Of a stretch of 64,000 bases of DNA, positions 47,640-59,900 are shown in pieces. The stretch is from Psoroptes ovis. Taxonomy: Eukaryota; Arthropoda; Arachnida; Sarcoptiformes; Psoroptidae. Under the pieces are notes generated by a model that was given only the letters and a program-made list of their open reading frames with translations, made no database searches and was not told the DNA's origin. The DNA is taken from contig PQWQ01000003.1 of NCBI GenBank assembly GCA_002943765.1, positions 1,798,001 to 1,862,000 of the forward strand. The letters run 5' to 3'. Both the position numbers and the translations under genes were made by a program. Numbering within the stretch: the first letter of the stretch is position 1; the number at the start of each line of letters is the position of its first letter.

Positions 47640-48182
47640 TTTAGGCACGATTGAATATTTTTTTGTGATTAGATGATTCTATCAGATGATCGAATAATTT
47701 TGTTGACCCTTTTTCGCTTTTATAAAGATTTAAATTTGATATGTTGAATTCGGATATGATCAAAAAAACGAGATTATCGAGTTTAGAAGAATTTTTCTCA
47801 TTAGAAATTTGATGTTTTTAACCCTTTTTGAGCCTCACAAAATTTCATTAACAAATTGAAAAAAAATTAAATATATGGCAAGATCAAAGAACCTGATACA
47901 TAAGAGACTGGTTTATGATTAAATCAATTATTTCAAAAATGAATTAGCAACAGGTTGATGGCACTTTATGACGATCAAGCTTGGATGATATTAACGATGA
48001 TGTTATGTCGAAATCGATCATCATCACCTAAACAAATTTTTTTCTGAAATATCTTTTATTGAAAAAATAACATTTAAATTTTATTTGTTATAAATTGGCT
48101 AACATCTCTTTTCTATTTCTCTCCCATTCAATCCATTTTTCTATTATTCAGTCCTTAAGTTATAAATATTAAAATAAACAAA
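47640..48182. promoter_or_regulatory. Divergent intergenic region LPMO / ORC4
   Basis: 543 bp between two divergent start codons, so it must contain both promoters. On the LPMO side there is a TATA box at 47717-47724. No TATA box is evident for ORC4, as expected for a housekeeping gene. A TTAACCCTTTTTG string at 47818-47830 resembles a piggyBac end but has no partner. Confidence 0.6.
47717..47724 (-). promoter_or_regulatory. TATA box of the LPMO gene
   Basis: TATAAAAG on the minus strand, 78-85 bp upstream of the ATG at 47639. Confidence 0.6.
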
Positions 48183-49892
48183 ATGGTTGAAACACGTAAT
48201 CGTAGTTTAAAAATGAAAAATATTAAAAAATTGGACGAAACATCGAATGGTGACAATGATTGTGATGGACATTCGAAAACAAAAACATCAGCAACAACAA
48301 TAAGAATGAAAACGAGAAACAAAGTAAACAAATCTAATATTAGTATTAATAATAAGGAGAATAATAATGATGATAAAAATGCCAAAAAAAGTAAAAATTT
48401 GACAAAAAAGTCGAGCGACAATTTAAAATATAAAAAATTAACTTCATTCAGTGATGTTGAGAAATCAAGCAATGGAATTGATGATAAGACGACAGAAAAT
48501 ACGAATGCGACAATTGAAAATAATAATGATTTTAATTTTTACAATTATGAAATATCTTATGTTACAAGAATGATTGAAAATCTTCTCGATAAATCGGAAG
48601 CTAATTCATTGATTATTTGTGGTGATGCTGGTGTTGGTAAAACAAAATTAATTGAAACTTGTTTCGATATTTTTCCGGTATTGTCATTATCATCGTCCTC
48701 ATTATTGAATAGTGATTACATTAAGAAAAATTCAAGTTTTTCAAATTTTAATCATCTTAAAGTTGCTTTATTCAAATTTGATGGCGCTATACATGGGAAA
48801 GATGATTTAGCGACTATACGACTGATCGGTCGTTACTTGAATCGGTTTCTCGATCAACAACAAGAAAACAATGATATTGATTTGATGGATGATTCAAGCG
48901 AAAGAGATTTGTCGATGCTCAATGATCTGGAACTATCGGAAAGAGTAAATAATTCTATACCAAAGATTATGTCTCAATTGCGAAATTTGACTGAAAATTA
49001 TCAAAATTTTCGTGCTATTATTGTATTGGATAATTTTGATGTTTTTTGCAGAAAACAACAGACTCTTCTATACAATTTACTTGATTTAACACAACATGGA
49101 CGATCGATTTTGGTCATCGGCATTACGAGACGACTTGATTATCTTGAACTTTTAGAGAAACGGGTCAGATCACGATTAACACAACGAGTTGTTCATCTTA
49201 TATCGCCATTCGAATCATATGATTTATTTAGAAATTTTTGCTCATTCAGGATCAAACAATTGTGCGTAAAGAATCCATTACTAGAATCAAATTTTAATGC
49301 CAATAATCAATTGATTGAAAATGAATTGAAAAGATCATTCGCGATCAATCCTAATTTCATTGAAATTAATCGAATTGTAAATGAATATTCATTCTATATG
49401 AATGAGGAGAAATTGAATGATGAAGACATAGATAATTTAGATATTGATAAAGAAAATTTGAATAAAAAGACTAAACTTTTCAATGACGATGATAGAAAAA
49501 ATGATAGACAAATGCAATCATTGTTAAGATTGAAGAAAAATGATCTCATATTTTTGATAATAATAATGCGTAATCTGAAAAATAACGATTCAAAAATTTT
49601 CACTAGCGTTGATCTATTCAATTGGAGCATTGGTTGTACATTATTACGAAAAATACGTATGGGTTTATTATTGAAATCAATAAATAATTTAATTGATTCA
49701 GATTTTATTATTCAAGAAACTGATTGTTATTGTAATAATAATAATAATCGAAAAAAATATCAAAATAAACAACATTATTTATGTATAACAAAATGGACAA
49801 AATTATTACCAAATATTTCTGATCAACATTTAGAACAATTTATTAAAGATTATGATCATATTTTACCACAAACAATCAAAAGATTATGGTAA
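48183..49892 (+). CDS. Orc4: Origin recognition complex subunit 4
   Basis: An AAA+ subunit of the origin recognition complex that marks replication origins in the nucleus. Single exon, 569 aa. The first ~115 residues are a basic, Lys/Asn/Ser-rich disordered extension absent from human ORC4 (436 aa). The AAA+ domain starts around 120; Walker A is GDAGVGKT (147-154). Walker B is IIVLDNFDVF (282-286 LDNFD), where human has LDEFD. The stretch QTLLYNLLDLTQHGRSILVI and RLDYLELLEKRVRSRL (with the arginine that contacts the ORC1 ATP site) align clearly with ORC4. The C-terminal part contains an acidic/Lys insertion (about 405-450) and a winged-helix-like end. It is divergent from LPMO and convergent with HMG-CoA reductase. 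The assignment is secure from the AAA+ core; the C-terminal half is weakly conserved. Confidence 0.92.
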   Translation: MVETRNRSLKMKNIKKLDETSNGDNDCDGHSKTKTSATTIRMKTRNKVNKSNISINNKENNNDDKNAKKSKNLTKKSSDNLKYKKLTSFSDVEKSSNGIDDKTTENTNATIENNNDFNFYNYEISYVTRMIENLLDKSEANSLIICGDAGVGKTKLIETCFDIFPVLSLSSSSLLNSDYIKKNSSFSNFNHLKVALFKFDGAIHGKDDLATIRLIGRYLNRFLDQQQENNDIDLMDDSSERDLSMLNDLELSERVNNSIPKIMSQLRNLTENYQNFRAIIVLDNFDVFCRKQQTLLYNLLDLTQHGRSILVIGITRRLDYLELLEKRVRSRLTQRVVHLISPFESYDLFRNFCSFRIKQLCVKNPLLESNFNANNQLIENELKRSFAINPNFIEINRIVNEYSFYMNEEKLNDEDIDNLDIDKENLNKKTKLFNDDDRKNDRQMQSLLRLKKNDLIFLIIIMRNLKNNDSKIFTSVDLFNWSIGCTLLRKIRMGLLLKSINNLIDSDFIIQETDCYCNNNNNRKKYQNKQHYLCITKWTKLLPNISDQHLEQFIKDYDHILPQTIKRLW

Positions 49893-51075
49893 TCAATCAA
49901 GAATAAATTAGATTAATTCATTCATTCAGGAATAAAAAAAATTCTCATGGATATAAACATAGATTGAAACACATTTGAATATTGTTTGCGTTCATTGAAA
50001 CGATGTATAATATTGTAAAAGAATTGTTGTAAATATTCAGACAAATAACAAATTATTTTTTGATTTGAGCCTCAAACGAAAAAAAAAACAGTATAAATCA
50101 ACAAGTGTTCATCATTAAATCATGATTATCGTGTTTAATAATTTTTATGGAAAATAAATTCTATACCAAATCGAAAATTAAGCTGCAGCAAGAATTTACT
50201 CTTGGGGAAGACAAAATATTATTGATTGGTGTTTTTGACCTGATACAATACAAAATTTTAACTTGGTTGAATGAATGAAAAAAAATTGACCATCACTCTA
50301 GTGGGCAACATAATTGAAATTCATTGATTTTTGCTCAAATCAATCATATTTCATGTTTTTACACAATGTTTTGTATTTTAAGTGATTTTTTTCTAAATGA
50401 AATAAAATTGATTTAATAATAATTAAAAGCATCATTTGTGCTTGTATTTGTTCTTTTGAGGAGAAGAAAATAAAATCCAAACAAATGATTATTTTAATGA
50501 ATGAATGTATTTAACATCGAAAAATGGTTCAAATCATATAAATTGATTGAAATTATGTGTATTATTATTCATAGGTTAGTGTGCGTGTATTTTTGTATGT
50601 TTTCTAAGTGAAGATCAATGATGAGAAAAAAATTAATTTAATGATAAAATAATGATAGAAATATGATTAATGATGAGATAGTAAAAATTATAAGATTATG
50701 TCATGGTTTATGAGGGAAAAAAGTAATAATTATACATCAACCAAAATAAAACAATTATAAATCAATCATCAGATATTCGATAATTGATATATAATCACAA
50801 TTGATAATCAATGAATGAATGTAAAATGAAGACGAATATGATGATGATGATAATAATAATAATAATAATAATCATGGATAATAATAAATGAATGATGTGA
50901 CGAGATAAAAAAAAGATTCGATTCGATTCAATTCAATAATAATAATAAGATTTAATTAAAAATAAAAATAATAGTAATAATAATAGTTAATAAAAAAAAT
51001 ACCAACAGAAATTATATGATATCATTATTTTATTTTCAAATATTTTTGAAAACATTTTATTCAAAATTATTATCA
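49893..51075. other. Convergent 3' flanks of ORC4 and HMG-CoA reductase
   Basis: AT-rich sequence between two convergent genes, containing both 3' UTRs. There is an AAT/ATC microsatellite around 50830-50890. No coding frame is seen. Confidence 0.6.
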
Positions 51076-54000
51076 TCAATCATATGTTGTCCTAGGTAAT
51101 GATATTGTATAATTAGATATTGTTGGTGGTGTTGGAGGTGGCTGCTGTATAATCATTGATGATGATATTTGTCCATTATCATTATGGATGATATTATTAA
51201 TTTTATTTAAATTATTAACAGTGTTTGTTTGAATATTGAATTGTTGTTGTTGTTGCTGCTGTTGTTGTTGATGTTTTAAAATTATTGATGATGATGATAG
51301 TTGCGATGACTTTTGAGATGATGATGATGATGATAATGTGGATGATGATAAAGTTGATGATAATGTTTCTAATGTAGCTGCTGCTGCAGATGCTTGTATA
51401 TTGATTGTTGAACGATTATGTTTCATATGTGAACGAACCAGATGGCCAGCAGCTAATGCTGATATTAATGATAATTCACCAGCTAAAACAGTGGCACATA
51501 CTATTTGTGCCAATTCTCTCGTATTTTCACCTGGTGCTAAATTTTTATTTTCTAATCCAAGAAGCTATAATTTAAAGGAGAAAAATTATGAGAAAAAATT
51601 GATTCTAGTCAAAACAAGATGATGAAAAATACCTGAAGACATGCTCCTTGTGGTCCAAGAACAGTACCACCACCGATGGTACCGATCTCGATCGAAGGCA
51701 TTGTGCAAGATATATACAGGTCTCCATTATCTTCAACTTCTAACAATGTCATACAATTTGCACTTCCGACCACTTGTGCTGGATCCTAATTTCAAAAAAT
51801 TTTATAACATTTTTCCTCAATGAAAAATCTTAGATAAACTTACCTGTCCAGTGGCTATATAAATAGCGGCAACAATATTAGCTGCTTGAGCATTATTACC
51901 CCCAATAGATCCGGCTAATGCTGATCCTATCAAATTTTTTGAATTTCCAAGATGCGCAATTTTTTGTACATCAATTTTGAGAACTTTTTGAACAACATTT
52001 TTAGGAATTCTCGCCTCACAAACAACTGATTTACCACGACCATCAATCCAATTAACTGCAGATGGTTTTTTGTCAGTACAAAAATTGCCACTCAAGCATT
52101 TTAATTCTAATCCATTAACATGTTTAGCTAATTCTTCTAATGCTAATTCGGTACCTTTGGACAACATATTCATTCCCATCGCATCGCCAGTAGATGCAAC
52201 AAATCTTAGAAATAAATATCGACCAGCAAGTGAACATTTTATGGTTTGTAAACGAGCAAAACGAGATGTTGAATCAAATGCCTGTTTGATCAAGTAGAAA
52301 TTTTCTGTTTTATTTATCCATTCTTGAGCGGCAGCAGCATCCATAGCACTTCGAAAATATAGTAAGGGACCACGTGTCATTCCATCGAAATAAACTTTTG
52401 CACGACAACCGCCTGCAGCTGCTATAGCACTACAGCCTCGATTTGTACTGGCGACTAAACAACCTTCAGTTGTTGCCATTGGCACATAATATTTTCGACC
52501 ATTCAATATTAATGGACCAGCAACACCGAGTGGAATAGGCATGTAGCCGATAACATTTTCACAGCATGCTCCAAGAACACGATCGTAATTATAATTGTTA
52601 TAAGGAACATTGCTAAGAACACCTTTTGCATTTGCCATCTTTTCTATCACGTTTCTACGTATCGATACTCCTCTTTCAGCATTATTCAATAATGATTCTA
52701 ATTTATAGGCAGGAATTTTTTTATTGGCGACCAAAAATTCAATTTCTCGATCCGAAAGTTTCGAATAACCATCTGCCTGCCCGATTATCGTCAATAATTC
52801 ATCCATATCTCTGAATGTATCATTATTGATATTTGAAAGGTTCGAAGAATCATTGATTGAAGAATCGATTTCATCATTATCAGCGATAAAATCTGTTTGT
52901 GTGCTTGAATCAGCATATTCAGGAACATTTGAATCTGAAGAATAACAGTCAGAAGAATCAGCACAATAATCATCACCGATAAAAAATGCAGGTGTATCAG
53001 GTTTATTATTACTTGTTGCAACTTGAGATGAATCATTTTCGTTGTCAGTACCGTGACCACTACTTGCAAGTTGATCATCGACACAAATATTTTTGACTGA
53101 TGTTCTCCTTCCAGTTGACGTGAATGATACTAAATTTTTATCGAATGAAAATAAAAATTAGTAATTTGCATCAATTAGAATTAAAGCTCACATTTATGAC
53201 GGCATTGACCGAGAACACTTTCAGTATCCGAATTTTCCGTGGCCAATGAATTGGCTATGTTAGTCGATTTGGCGGTATGTTGTGATGAATTATCAGATTC
53301 ATCATAAGTAGAAATTGTTGTGGGTGTTGTTGGTCTGGTCGATGAAGGTGTTGTAGATGTTGTATTGCTACAGCTTTCACTAATATTTGAACTAGTTTCA
53401 CTACTATCTTCTTTAAGCTCTGGATTTTTATATGTTGAATTCAAATCTGTATTTTTGGACGTCGTGTAATTTGCATTTGAATCATGGATGGTATCATTTG
53501 CAGATAATCGGCAATTAATCTCAAGATTTTCGAACCAAAAATACTTGATAGTTAAGGCAAACATAAGACCGATCATAAGAATTTGTTCGGCGCCAACAAT
53601 ATTCATTAATCCTGTAATAACTTCATCATCTTTTAATTTTTCACTGACAGATGAAACGCTAGGAGAGGATTTGAATGAATCTAGAACACCGCCAGTGTTT
53701 TCATCATTGATCAATGGCCATCTACTGAGCGTATGTACTAACATAAGCCCTGCTGACATGATCAACTTGACTCGTTGTATAACAGGATTCGGCGTATGCT
53801 GCGTTTCCAATTGCAATACTTTGGCCAATGAACTAAACTGCCACGATGGCTTATTGGCACCATCATGCGCTAGCTATTCAATTTAATTTGAAAGAAATTA
53901 TTTATCTAGAATTTTCTTCATTATTATCGATTAAACTTACTTCTAGCACAAAAGATAATGTTGCTGGAAAAAACGTCATGAATACAATGTAATTGACAAT

Positions 54001-55050
54001 AACAGTTAAACAAGCTATGTAGCTTATTTCAGCTAATCGAGGCAACCCAGAAATAGTACCCATGCCGATAGCTAATGTTTCAACCATTGTATCCAACGTC
54101 AATGATGGACCAAGAGTAGCCATTCCTCGAGCAATATTTTCTTGAATTTCTTCCTAATAATGGGGAAAACACAATTGATTAAATTTATTTTATTTGAGAC
54201 TAATAACCTATTGAAAAAATAATAATGACACATACACGATTGGATGATGAAAGAGCAAATCTTGCTAATGAACATGATTTACTTAGATCAGATAGTAATA
54301 TAAAAAACGGTATAGCTTTATTTAATACAATAAAATTTCCATCGAAAAAATTCAAAACACCAGACATAAACATAACACTGGAATATACCGTAAATAATAC
54401 AGCAATACCGACCAAATATTTTGATTGATTGTATAAATTACGAAATTGATGATAAATATATAATAATGCTAAACAGCGTGATATTGTTAATATTAATATT
54501 TCAGTACTATCTACATTATTATTAAACTGTTGTTGTTGATTTATATCATCATTATCATCAAATGTTAATGGATTTGACTGTTTTTTAGAAATAAAATTAT
54601 TTAAATATATTAAAAATTTTAACAAGAAAATACATTTACCTCATAAGAATTTGAGCAATGATCATCATCATTATTATAAATTTGAAATGAATCATTATCA
54701 TCTAATTTATTTGAATGTCTGTCATGGAATATATTTGTTTCAAATTTTTGCTGTTGTTGTTGATGTTGCTTATCATTTTGTTGATTATTACGTATACACG
54801 ATTTTGATTGTGGTGGTTGATGATGTAATTGTTTTATCGATTTTTCTATCGATATATCTTTATTATTATTATTATTATTCAAACTATTTATATCTTCTTT
54901 TTGTTGATTGTGATGATAATGATGATTTTGTTCAAATTTAACAAACGGACCCATAGTACCAATACATATTGCTAACGATAAAAATATCACCATTACTTCC
55001 CATGGATGTGAAGCACAAAATTTACCGTGTGAATAGAATAATTTTGCCAT
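51076..55050 (-). CDS. Hmgcr: 3-hydroxy-3-methylglutaryl-CoA reductase (membrane-bound, class I)
   Basis: Reduces HMG-CoA to mevalonate with NADPH; ER membrane, catalytic domain cytosolic. Minus-strand exons: 55050-54640, 54577-54236, 54153-53941, 53873-53192, 53129-51844, 51785-51633, 51564-51076; 1191 aa, all phases consistent. The N-terminus MAKLFYSHGKFCASHPWEV is the family start. Eight membrane segments are visible, with the sterol-sensing region in exons 2-3. The loop after the first segment carries about 90 extra His/Asn/Gln-rich residues. A long Ser/Asn linker precedes the catalytic domain (from about 658). Catalytic residues are present: Glu in MATTEGCLVAS (771), Lys in CTDKKPSAVNW, Asp in GQDPAQ (979), and His in RSHMKHNRS (1075). 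The AMPK-type serine in HNRSTINIQ (1081) is kept. About 110 residues of Ser/Gln-rich tail extend past the usual C-terminus. An upstream coding exon is possible (separate entry). Confidence 0.97.
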
Positions 55051-56059
55051 TGCTTTTATTAGAATGCTGCATAAATTTATGAAGAAAAAATTGTTAAAAA
55101 TTGTATTTGAAAACAAAATAAAAATCAGAAATGAGATCACAAAAAAAATAATTCCACAAAAACAAAATTAAAAATTGTCTCAAAATATTGGTCACAATAT
55201 GTTCAAAAATTGGTCAAAATATTGATTAATCTTGTTGAGCTTAAATGATAATAATTTGAATCAGATGGTAAAAGTGGTGCAGCTACAACAACAACAACAA
55301 CAAAAGCAAAAGCAGAACAAAATTCAAAATCATATGCAAAATTGACCCTTCTTTGCTTTTTTGACCAACCAACCACAAAATAAAAAAAAAAAAAAACAAA
55401 CACTTTTATGACACATAAATTTGACAATATGTCAACACTTTTGACAGCTAAATGAATAATAATTTCAAATAAAGAATAGTTTGACGAACACAATGAAGAA
55501 AACCAAAGAAAAAATTTTCAAATCAAAATCGATAAAATTTTTCAAAAGTAAAAATAGTGGTGAATAATGACAAAAAAATTAGAAGAAATGAATCCGCAAT
55601 CTTTCTACCTGCTGCGCTTTTTTTTTATAAATAAAATGTACATTGTATTAATCATCACATATCACCATCATAGATCGTCATTTATAGTATGCATATTGAT
55701 CGATTTAAATGAGGAAAAAAATGAAAATTACAAATAAAATTTCGCCTAAAAATAGTCGATATTAGTGTGTTGAAATAAAACCCGATTAAATCATTCAAAT
55801 TTGAATTTTCTTGAAAAGACAAATTACATTGTCATTGTCAATGACATCAAGTAAAAAACCTTGAACAAACTGTTGATTTGATACAATTTTTTTTTGTTTC
55901 TTTGACGCATTTCAAAATTATACATTCAAAGTTTCAATTCTTGTCAAAATTACTCTTGGAGACAAAAAAAAAAAAAAAAAAAAAAATACTATTTGGGGTA
56001 CATCAAACAAAATTTCATTCAAGAAAAAAAATAAAACAAATATACTTTGATCGATAAAT
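55051..56059. other. HMG-CoA reductase 5' region or first intron, left part
   Basis: If the exon at 56768-56979 is used, 55067-56767 is an intron (GTTTGT...TTATGCAG, minus strand). It contains an A23 run at 55964-55986 and otherwise AT-rich sequence. No other coding frame is credible. Confidence 0.5.
55964..55986 (+). repeat. Poly(A) homopolymer, 23 bases
   Basis: An uninterrupted A run after GGAGAC, with no clear target duplication. It lies about 90 bp before the LINE fragment and is not assigned to it. Confidence 0.8.
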
Positions 56060-56073
56060 ATTTGAGTTAAATT
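56060..56073. repeat. Target-site duplication of LINE fragment, 5' copy
   Basis: ATTTGAGTTAAATT; the identical 14-mer lies at 56603-56616 after the poly(A) tail. Confidence 0.85.
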
Positions 56074-56602
56074 CCTCAGTCGCGGAGGTCTCATATGACA
56101 ATTGTTCGCTATCATTGGCTAGGTCTGTCTTGAGTAACATTGCGTATTTTGAATGGGATAGCGAATGGAGATTGTCTGCTGTTGGTTCTACCACCAGGCA
56201 ATTCTTTCCATCCGTCTATGACCGTTTGAATAGCAACCTTGCGCCTTGCCATGTTCTCACTCAATTTTTGAGTGGGCATGGCAGGTTCAAGGGTTACTTG
56301 AGCAGATTTGCCCTTGGTGATGCGAGGTGTTTCTGTGGACATCCATGGCAAGATGGTATTCATCTTGTTATGGATTGTCCACGATTCATCAAAGAAAGAA
56401 ACTCGTTGGAGACAACAATACAACGACATTTGTCAACAAGTGTCGTTGAGGTTGTCTCCAACGATTTCTCTTTGCAATTGCTTACGGGACTTCTGCGGCT
56501 GATATATAGAAATTTGTAAAAAAAAAAAAAAATTAAACACCTTTATACCGAAGGAATAAAGGTTTAAGAAAGTGTCAATTAAAAAAAAAAAAAAAAAAAA
56601 AA
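56074..56602 (+). mobile_element. 5'-truncated non-LTR retrotransposon (LINE) copy
   Basis: 529 bp between two identical 14-bp target-site copies. It is open from its first full codon (56076) to a stop at 56517-56519 and encodes the C-terminal end of a LINE ORF2. Visible are WDSEWRLSAVGSTTRQFFP, LTQFLSGHGRFKGYLSRF and a Cys-His motif C-x-C...H...C (ARCFCGHPWQDGIHLVMDC), typical of the post-RNase-H tail in I/R1/Jockey-like elements. A short 3' UTR containing AATAAA follows, with an A-rich tract and a terminal A22 tail. The frame has no breaks, which suggests a young insertion, but at 148 codons it is only a fragment. It is antisense to HMG-CoA reductase. Confidence 0.88.
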
Positions 56603-56616
56603 ATTTGAGTTAAATT
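56603..56616. repeat. Target-site duplication of LINE fragment, 3' copy
   Basis: ATTTGAGTTAAATT directly after the poly(A) tail; same as 56060-56073. Confidence 0.85.
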
Positions 56617-56767
56617 ATAATCATCATCAGCAGTTGAAAAACTGGTAAATTTATCATCAAATATTCAATTGATCAAATTAACTTTGAACATATGAATCAT
56701 CATCAAACACAAACCTTAAACATTATACATGCACTTAACATTATCATAAATACAAATTTTGACAAAC

Positions 56768-56979
56768 CTTATATTATTAAATGGTAATGATGATGATGAT
56801 TTAATTAATTGAACTAGATATGGATTCCAATGAACACGACGATGATGTTCAACATTTGATATCATTGATATTTTTTGTTGTTGTTGCTGTTGTTGATTAT
56901 CATTATTATTATTATTTTCAATCCATAACCTTTTATTGGAAAGATTTGGATGAAATTTCGATGACATTTCATATGACAT
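56768..56979 (-). CDS. Hmgcr: Candidate upstream first coding exon of HMG-CoA reductase
   Basis: An ATG at 56979 opens a 70-codon frame ending at a donor (AAG/GTTTGT) with two bases left over. A good acceptor (TTTATGCAG) ends at 55067, and the 16 bases from 55066 then read in frame into the known start MAKLF at 55050 (junction residues ...LPFNNIS-ILIKA-MAKLF). The peptide is polar with an Asn/Gln tract and the stretch EHHRRVHWNPYLVQLIKSSSS, and would be a 76-residue cytosolic extension before the first membrane segment. Phase agreement by chance is about one in three. Animal HMG-CoA reductases usually start at MAKLF-like sequence, so this may be an alternative isoform, an unrelated small frame, or 5' UTR. 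Confidence 0.4.
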
Positions 56980-59900
56980 GATTGATGATCGTAATGATAA
57001 TAATTTTGTATAAAAAATATGATTAAAGTTTAATTGTATATTGCAATCTTAGAAATTTTTGCTAAATTTTAAATTTTCGATACAATAATGCACAAATTCA
57101 CAGATTCAAATCTTGATTCAATTTTCAATCACCTTCAATTCTCATGACATTTATCACAATTGGAAGAATCATTATTGATTATTCAATTATTTGGAATAAT
57201 AGTAATTGATAATCATTAAAATTATAAAAATTTGATGAAATGACTAGTATCACAATTGAAATTGCTAAATTACAAAGAAATAAAGAGTAGAATAATGGCC
57301 AATAATATGAAATTATTGCAAATTTTTCAATTTTAGGCCAAAGTTCATTTATCATAAAATTAGGAAAATAAACAACTAAAAAATATGTTTTTATAATTCG
57401 TATCTGCTACTGTTGCTTGCTACATGTGTGTATGTGTGTTTGATTCACATTGATTCGTAATAATAATAAGTATAATGAAACAAAATTATTTTATAATGAT
57501 GATAATGATAATATAATTTAATATTAATTCAAATGTTCTTGTTTTCAATTGTTTATATGTTGTATTAAAATTTTTTATTTTAGCCTTCTTTTAAGTCTTT
57601 AAGATGTTCGTGATTTTGTTCTGTTCTGTTTTTATTTTTACTTTTTTTTGTTAAATAAAAATTAAAAATAAACAAGACAATGAGAACAAATACAAATACA
57701 GTTCAAGGTCAGTTTTGAATGTTTAAGTCATGAAAAATAGTAAAAAAAAATTTATAAAATTTTTAAAATAATTTTTTCAATTGAAAATATTAATGTTTTT
57801 TTTCAATATTTATAATTTATGGCATATAAGATGATAATTGGTTTATTAAGTCAAAATGTTTTTTTTTTGAGAAAAAATTGATCCAATAAAACATAAATCG
57901 ATGATTATTTGACTTGATGTATCAATTAAAATAATCTTGAATTATTGAAATTATTGTTGGAAATTTGCTTCAACGATTATTTTAAAAACACAGATCGAAT
58001 GGATTAAATGGAATAAATATCATTCAAAATGTATTACACTAGAAAAAATACAAATAGATTTTATGATTGCGATTTGTAAAAATGAAAACACTTGAAAACA
58101 CATTGTCCCTCTATTCGTCTATTTATCTATTAATAACAATTTTATTACGTCTATATAATTATTATATGTTTGCTATGATGCTCATTATAAAGTATATATC
58201 ATCATTTTATATAAATGTATTATTATTTTCATTTCTTTCTATTTAATATTATCTTGATCATCATCATCATGAAATAAGTTTGATATTTATAATAATATTT
58301 CTCTTTTTATAGAACTAGAATTTTATATAAGTTTCACATTTATATAAAATTGTATCAGCATTTTCATATGTTGAATTCTAAGTGTTATTTATCGTTGATA
58401 TTTGGGGAAAAAATTCAATCCTTTTCATGTATGAATACATATTTAACCAGAATGATCTTGATTCAATTTAATCTTTGATACTTCATTTTATATTCATTAT
58501 TCAGCTATAAAAGAAAAGAAAATGTCAAATGTTTTTCCAGAAAAATCATTTTTAAATCAACAAACATGTTTCAATTTTATAAAATATAATAATACAAAGG
58601 TAGAATCAAGAATTTTAATCAGAAAGTGATGCAATTTGATGAAATTTATTCAACAATCAATAAATAACATTTCAAAATGGGAAAAAAAATCTAAGTTTTA
58701 GGAAAAACTTTCGAAAAATGTAAATAAAGTTGTAAGGAAAAATTTCCAGGAAAAATAATTTCATGGCGGGAAAATTAAATTTTTCATGCTTTTCAATTAC
58801 AAATTGAATGTAAAAAAAATAAAATTTATTAAATTTATTTTATAAAAGAAACGGCGCGTAAACTAAGATAAATTTTTGAATTAAAATTCAAAATTATAAT
58901 TTTTCAAATCCTAGTATTAATTCATTTTTAATTTTTATTTTTCCATTTTCCATTCAATAGTCAACATTATCGTTGTCGTCCTTCACACCATTTTTCAAAC
59001 ATGGTGAAATAATGATGATGATAATCGATAAAAAATGATCATAATCATCATCCACATTATTATCTTCATCATCGTCATAATTACTATTATGATAATTTGC
59101 ATGAATTATCTGAGCGAAAAAAGGAATTTATTCATTTTTTCAATGAAAACATTATCATTTATCCATTATGAACATGAAATTACCAATTTTCATCTACAGT
59201 TTCTTTACATTTGTCAATTTTAGAATTTGTCAATTAATGATTTTATTAATTATTTCTATTTTTGATGATATTAAACACAATTCAAAATGAAAATAGAAAT
59301 AAGAGAAATGATGAAAACACGCTTAAATATGAAAATACAAGTAAATTTCTAGAAAACAATTATTCAAGTTTAAAAAAGTTTTTCAAAATTAAATTGTGGC
59401 TATTTCAATAAAAGTCGTACTGTTACAAGAATTGATATTCAGAATAATGAAAATCAATAATAACATCAACAATTGACCAAGTATAAATTTATAAAATAGA
59501 ATTTTGAATCCATCATAAATTGTCGATATCAAAGGAAAATTAAATCACTTTCATCTTTTCAATTGTTTGACTTTTTGTACTTTATAATTGTAGTAATTGT
59601 AAGTATCGGAAAACAATAATTCACATCAAACACGTAATCAACATCCTAAAAAGTATTCAATGATCAAATCGATAATGGCAACTAAGAAGATGGCGATGAT
59701 CTGAATGATCTGGATGCAAATTTTCATTTTGCTTGTATCAATCTCTCTATTTTTAAGAGGTCCGATACATGGAAATCATTTCATTTGTTGTCGTTATTTC
59801 AAAAATTTCATTCAATCCGTAAAACAAAACAAAAAAAAAATATCCGGACATATTCAATCTTATCTCATCAGTATTTTCAGAAATTATTTATTCATTTTCA

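Noticed and set aside
47818..47830. TTAACCCTTTTTG, like a piggyBac end
   Set aside because: No matching inverted end with TTAA was found nearby, and the match beyond CCCTTT is poor.
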